Shown in pieces: positions 6,001 to 8,063 of a stretch of DNA of 8,063 nt. Each line of letters starts with the position of its first letter. Position 1 is the stretch's first letter. A program made the position numbers and the translations under genes. The notes under the pieces were generated by a model. It had not been told where the DNA came from and searched no databases. It saw only the letters and a list, made by a program, of their open reading frames with translations. Source of the DNA: Geoalkalibacter_A sp034189505. Its GTDB lineage: Bacteria; Desulfobacterota; Desulfuromonadia; Desulfuromonadales; Geoalkalibacteraceae. The DNA lies in contig JAXHUR010000104.1 of NCBI GenBank assembly GCA_034189505.1, positions 1-8,063 on the forward strand, given 5' to 3'.

Positions 6001-6570
6001 GATCCGTTTCGAGTTTGCTTCCTTCAGGTATTTTTCTTCTAATAGAAGAAGTTTTTTGCTTCTGTCCTTGAGTTTTCTGGCCGGGCTTCCGGCATAGATC
6101 GACCAGGGCTCTGTCGACTTCAGGACCAGGCTCAGCGCGCCGATCGAAGTTCCTTCCCTGAGATGAACTCCAGGCATGATAATGGAACCAGCTCCTATAA
6201 TGGAATGTTTTTCAATAATCACCGGTTCCTTTTTTTCATTTTTGTAGACTCCCGGGACCGTTGAATTGGTCATGGTCTCTCCGCTGTAGTCATCGGATTG
6301 GGTAAAGACCTGAACACCATAGGCCAGGGTAACGAAGTCGGCCATGACGATGCCTTGCTCACCGCCAGCGATCAGACAATGCGGAGTGATGTGATTGTTT
6401 CTTCCGATTTTCAAGTTGCCCGATACCACGCAAAAATCATCAATTCTGGAATAATCACCAATCTCGATTTTTTCACAATCATATACACTTGCTTTTTCGC
6501 TGATTTTTACGTTTTTCCCAAGCTTTTTAAAACCCATGCCGATTAACGTCTGTTCGGAAAGGTACGCCAT
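5995..6570 (-). CDS. Left-handed beta-helix (hexapeptide repeat) acyltransferase, probably sugar N- or O-acetyltransferase
   Basis: The 191-residue product has the isoleucine/valine-rich hexapeptide repeats of the left-handed beta-helix acetyltransferase family (LacA/WbbJ/VioB/FdtC relatives), which use acetyl-CoA and act as trimers. Repeats run from about residue 19 (GKNVKISEKASVYDCEKIEIGD) through LKIGRNNHITPHCLIAGG (53-70), an extruded loop around SDDYSGETMT (92-101), and PVIIEKHSIIGAGSIIMPGV to SIYAGSPARKLKDR (157-170), the usual family ending, followed by a charged C-terminal helix. Being just upstream of wecE on the same strand, it is a good candidate to acylate the 4-amino group of dTDP-Fuc4N. 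The layout recalls VioB-type enzymes for dTDP-4-amino sugars. O-acetylation of the finished glycan is the alternative. I chose the ATG at 6568-6570 because GAGG lies five bases before it; an in-frame ATG at 6631-6633 has no ribosome binding site. This is the most AT-rich gene in the window. Confidence 0.9.
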   Translation of the reverse strand: MAYLSEQTLIGMGFKKLGKNVKISEKASVYDCEKIEIGDYSRIDDFCVVSGNLKIGRNNHITPHCLIAGGEQGIVMADFVTLAYGVQVFTQSDDYSGETMTNSTVPGVYKNEKKEPVIIEKHSIIGAGSIIMPGVHLREGTSIGALSLVLKSTEPWSIYAGSPARKLKDRSKKLLLLEEKYLKEANSKRIR

Positions 6571-6575
6571 GAAAA

Positions 6576-6579
6576 CCTC
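6576..6579 (-). promoter_or_regulatory. Ribosome binding site that fixes the acyltransferase start
   Basis: GAGG on the minus strand, five bases before the ATG at 6568-6570. It decides against the two upstream in-frame ATGs (6616-6618 and 6631-6633), which lack a comparable site and would add an N-terminal extension not typical of the family. Confidence 0.6.
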
Positions 6580-6863
6580 GTTCAAAATGTTCCTGAATCC
6601 GTGAGGATGATTTATCATGCCGATCTCTGCCATTCGGCCAATGCCGTCTGGGAAGGGGGAGGGGGTGGTGTCATTCTTCAGGCTGAAACAAGGCCTTTTT
6701 CACTCCTCACGGACTCAGGATGGTGAAAGCCGGAAATCCCCAAACATCATTGTGGTCAATTTGCTGCAACCAGGTGGCAGGTCTCTCAAGAACCCGGGTT
6801 CAGGTCGGGGACTTTGCAGCCAACTCCAAACAACTTCCTTCCAAATAGGCGTATGCCTCAACT
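6580..6863 (-). other. Non-coding gap with C/G tract, palindrome and possible decayed frame
   Basis: The largest gap in the window separates the GT4 gene from the acyltransferase gene. It shows: (1) a G-tract on the plus strand, with runs at 6650-6652, 6655-6659 and 6661-6665, which becomes a C-tract in the leader of the acyltransferase transcript; (2) a perfect 12-bp palindrome, GAACCCGGGTTC, at 6790-6801; (3) a minus-strand frame from an ATG at 6872-6874, overlapping the end of the GT4 gene, giving 24 codons (MKVEVEAYAYLEGSCLELAA and on), one TGA at 6800-6802, then 30 more in-frame codons to a TGA at 6707-6709. No family was recognised in that frame. A promoter for the acyltransferase gene probably lies here; TTGGCC and GATAAA upstream of 6570 are a possible but poorly spaced (19 bp) pair. 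No intrinsic terminator is clear. Confidence 0.4.
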
Positions 6864-8060
6864 TCAACCTTCATGACGGGTTCTGTTGATCAGTTTTACA
6901 TATTTTTGGCTTGCCGCCTCCAAGGAAAAATCCGCTCCCCGGTTTTGCAGCCGCTGTCGATCCGCCGGCGTATCGAGAGTTTCCAGGATCGCGTCTGCCA
7001 GGGCCTGCGCATCCCCTACCGGGACCAGGGGACCGTATCTGCCGTTTTCCAAAATCTCCGCTGGTCCGCTTGGACAATCGGTGCAGACCACCGGGCACCC
7101 GCAGGCCAAGGCCTCGATTACCACCGTCGGCAGCCCCTCCCATTTTGACGAGAGAACAAAAACGGCCGCCCGCGAAAGGTATTGAAATGGATTCTCGACA
7201 AATCCCGGCATGGCAAGATCATCGAGGATATCCAATTCCGCGGCCAACCTCATGAGCGATGGCCGCAACTTCCCTTCACCCAGCACCAGCAAACGCAGGG
7301 GGCGATCCTTGCGAGCCCTGGCAAACGCTCGGAACAAGGTTGGGAAATCCTTGGCGGGTTTGAGCCCACCGACGGCCAGAACAACCGGAGGTTCGCCGTC
7401 GGCAAACCAGGGATGGGACAGCGGCTGAGCCGCTTGTATTTCCAGCTCGGGCGCGACCACCGGGTTGTAAATAGTGTGCACTTTTTCCGCCGGTAGTGAG
7501 AGGATGCGTTGTAAATCATCGGCCACTCCTTGCGAGACCGCCACCAGGGCGTCCGCTTGCGGGTAAAACCGGCGGTTCACCCGTGGTTGCTCCTTAATGC
7601 GCCGCCGCTGACTGTGGGCAACTTCAACCGAAAGGGTGCTGTGCACCGTGGCGATCACCGGCGCCTTAACCCCGGCCAGTCTTCGCGCCACAATCGCAAC
7701 GGCATTGGGATAGTCCATGGCAGAGATGACCGCGTCGGGCCGGGTTTGCCGTAAATAACGGGTCAGCCCGGGCAAGGCCCCCAGGACAAAATGAGGTTTT
7801 CGGGCAAACAGCATGCGCGCCCAGAACCGGGTGTCTCGCCCCAGTTTAAAGAAACTGAGCAACGACACAAAGGGCGAACGGACGTTCAGGTCGATAACCC
7901 TCACCGCGCCGGGAATCTGATCAAGAAAATGGCCTTTTTGGCGCGCCAGCACCAGGTCGACCCGATGTCCCTGCTCGGAGAGACCCCGGGCAAGATGAAC
8001 CATCACCCGTTCGGCGCCGCCGCTGCCCTGCAGCGAACGCATGAATAGTGCGATATGCAT
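6864..8060 (-). CDS. GT4 family glycosyltransferase with canonical EX7E
   Basis: A complete 398-residue retaining-type GT-B glycosyltransferase. The N-terminus, MHIALFMRSLQGSGGAERVM, has the glycine-rich GSGGAERV loop (12-19) of GT4 enzymes that bind lipid-linked or glycan acceptors. Then come PDAVISAMDY (108-117), a hydrophobic-basic stretch typical of membrane-surface binding (SLLSFFKLGRDTRFWARMLF, 66-85), ALVAVSQGVADDL (171-183) and VHTIYNPVV (194-202). The C-domain has VVLAVGGLKPAKDF (226-239), LLVLGEGKLRPSL (257-269) and the catalytic pair Glu308/Glu316 in WEGLPTVVIEALACGCPVV, then CPSGPAEIL (329-337). The WEGLPTVVIEALACGxPVVxTDCPSGPxEIL pattern is common in glycosyltransferases of capsule, O-antigen and protein-glycosylation loci that act on N-acetylhexosamines, so a HexNAc donor is plausible but not shown. 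The start at 8058-8060 matches the family N-terminus. Its ribosome binding site lies outside the window. Confidence 0.94.
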   Translation of the reverse strand: MHIALFMRSLQGSGGAERVMVHLARGLSEQGHRVDLVLARQKGHFLDQIPGAVRVIDLNVRSPFVSLLSFFKLGRDTRFWARMLFARKPHFVLGALPGLTRYLRQTRPDAVISAMDYPNAVAIVARRLAGVKAPVIATVHSTLSVEVAHSQRRRIKEQPRVNRRFYPQADALVAVSQGVADDLQRILSLPAEKVHTIYNPVVAPELEIQAAQPLSHPWFADGEPPVVLAVGGLKPAKDFPTLFRAFARARKDRPLRLLVLGEGKLRPSLMRLAAELDILDDLAMPGFVENPFQYLSRAAVFVLSSKWEGLPTVVIEALACGCPVVCTDCPSGPAEILENGRYGPLVPVGDAQALADAILETLDTPADRQRLQNRGADFSLEAASQKYVKLINRTRHEG

Positions 8061-8063
8061 CGA

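Noticed and set aside
6034..6050. Perfect 8-bp inverted repeat with one central base followed by a T-run on the plus strand
   Set aside because: It looks like a terminator but lies inside the acyltransferase coding region and encodes a Lys-Leu-Glu stretch; no plus-strand gene ends there, and the one-base centre leaves only a tight hairpin.
6790..6801. 12-bp palindrome GAACCCGGGTTC as an operator
   Set aside because: It is perfect but single, within a region of uncertain status, and no neighbouring regulator gene or second copy supports a binding site.
6617..6889. 90-codon plus-strand frame across the gap
   Set aside because: No ribosome binding site, no recognisable family, and it runs into the end of the opposing GT4 gene; composition looks non-coding.
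1..8063. tRNA, rRNA, CRISPR array, insertion sequence or toxin-antitoxin pair
   Set aside because: Looked for on both strands; no tRNA-like cloverleaf, regular spaced repeats, transposase motifs or paired small ORFs were seen.

Overview
This is an envelope-polysaccharide biosynthesis locus of the lipopolysaccharide, O-antigen or capsule type, seen from within. It holds eight protein-coding genes in two convergent blocks and no RNA genes, CRISPR arrays or recognisable insertion sequences. The mostly GC-rich DNA, tight operon spacing, an ELM1-family protein and a nucleotide-sugar transaminase nearly identical in motif layout to enterobacterial WecE point to a Gram-negative bacterium. I lean weakly towards a Desulfuromonas/Geobacter-like anaerobe, but that is a guess from general character and not from a marker gene.

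Plus-strand block (1-4782): the C-terminal end of a phospholipase D-like protein; a GT4-type glycosyltransferase; an ELM1 (mitochondrial-fission ELM1-like) family protein; a radical SAM/SPASM enzyme; and a divergent GT-B glycosyltransferase that lacks the usual EX7E glutamates. The first three are joined by TAATG stop/start overlaps, so they are almost certainly co-transcribed and translationally coupled. The fourth follows after 57 bp with its own ribosome binding site, and the fifth after 86 bp with a strong GGAGG.

Minus-strand block (8060-4802, read right to left): a GT4 glycosyltransferase with a canonical EX7E motif; a 293-bp non-coding gap with a C/G-tract and a possible decayed reading frame; a left-handed beta-helix (hexapeptide repeat) acyltransferase; and a WecE/RffA-type dTDP-4-amino-4,6-dideoxygalactose transaminase. 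The two blocks meet tail to tail with 19 bp between stop codons.

Working model (inference): WecE aminates dTDP-4-keto-6-deoxyglucose to dTDP-Fuc4N, the adjacent hexapeptide acyltransferase N-acylates it in place of the GNAT enzyme WecD, and the glycosyltransferases assemble a glycan containing this sugar. The radical SAM enzyme and the ELM1 protein are the least explained members and could modify or transfer an unusual sugar or lipid-linked intermediate. Base composition changes along the window: 1-3628 and 6864-8060 are GC-rich, whereas 3715-4782 and especially 5995-6570 are visibly AT-richer. This suggests a mosaic locus with imported segments, which is normal for surface-polysaccharide clusters. 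I see no clear evidence of a wholly new defence or mobile system here.
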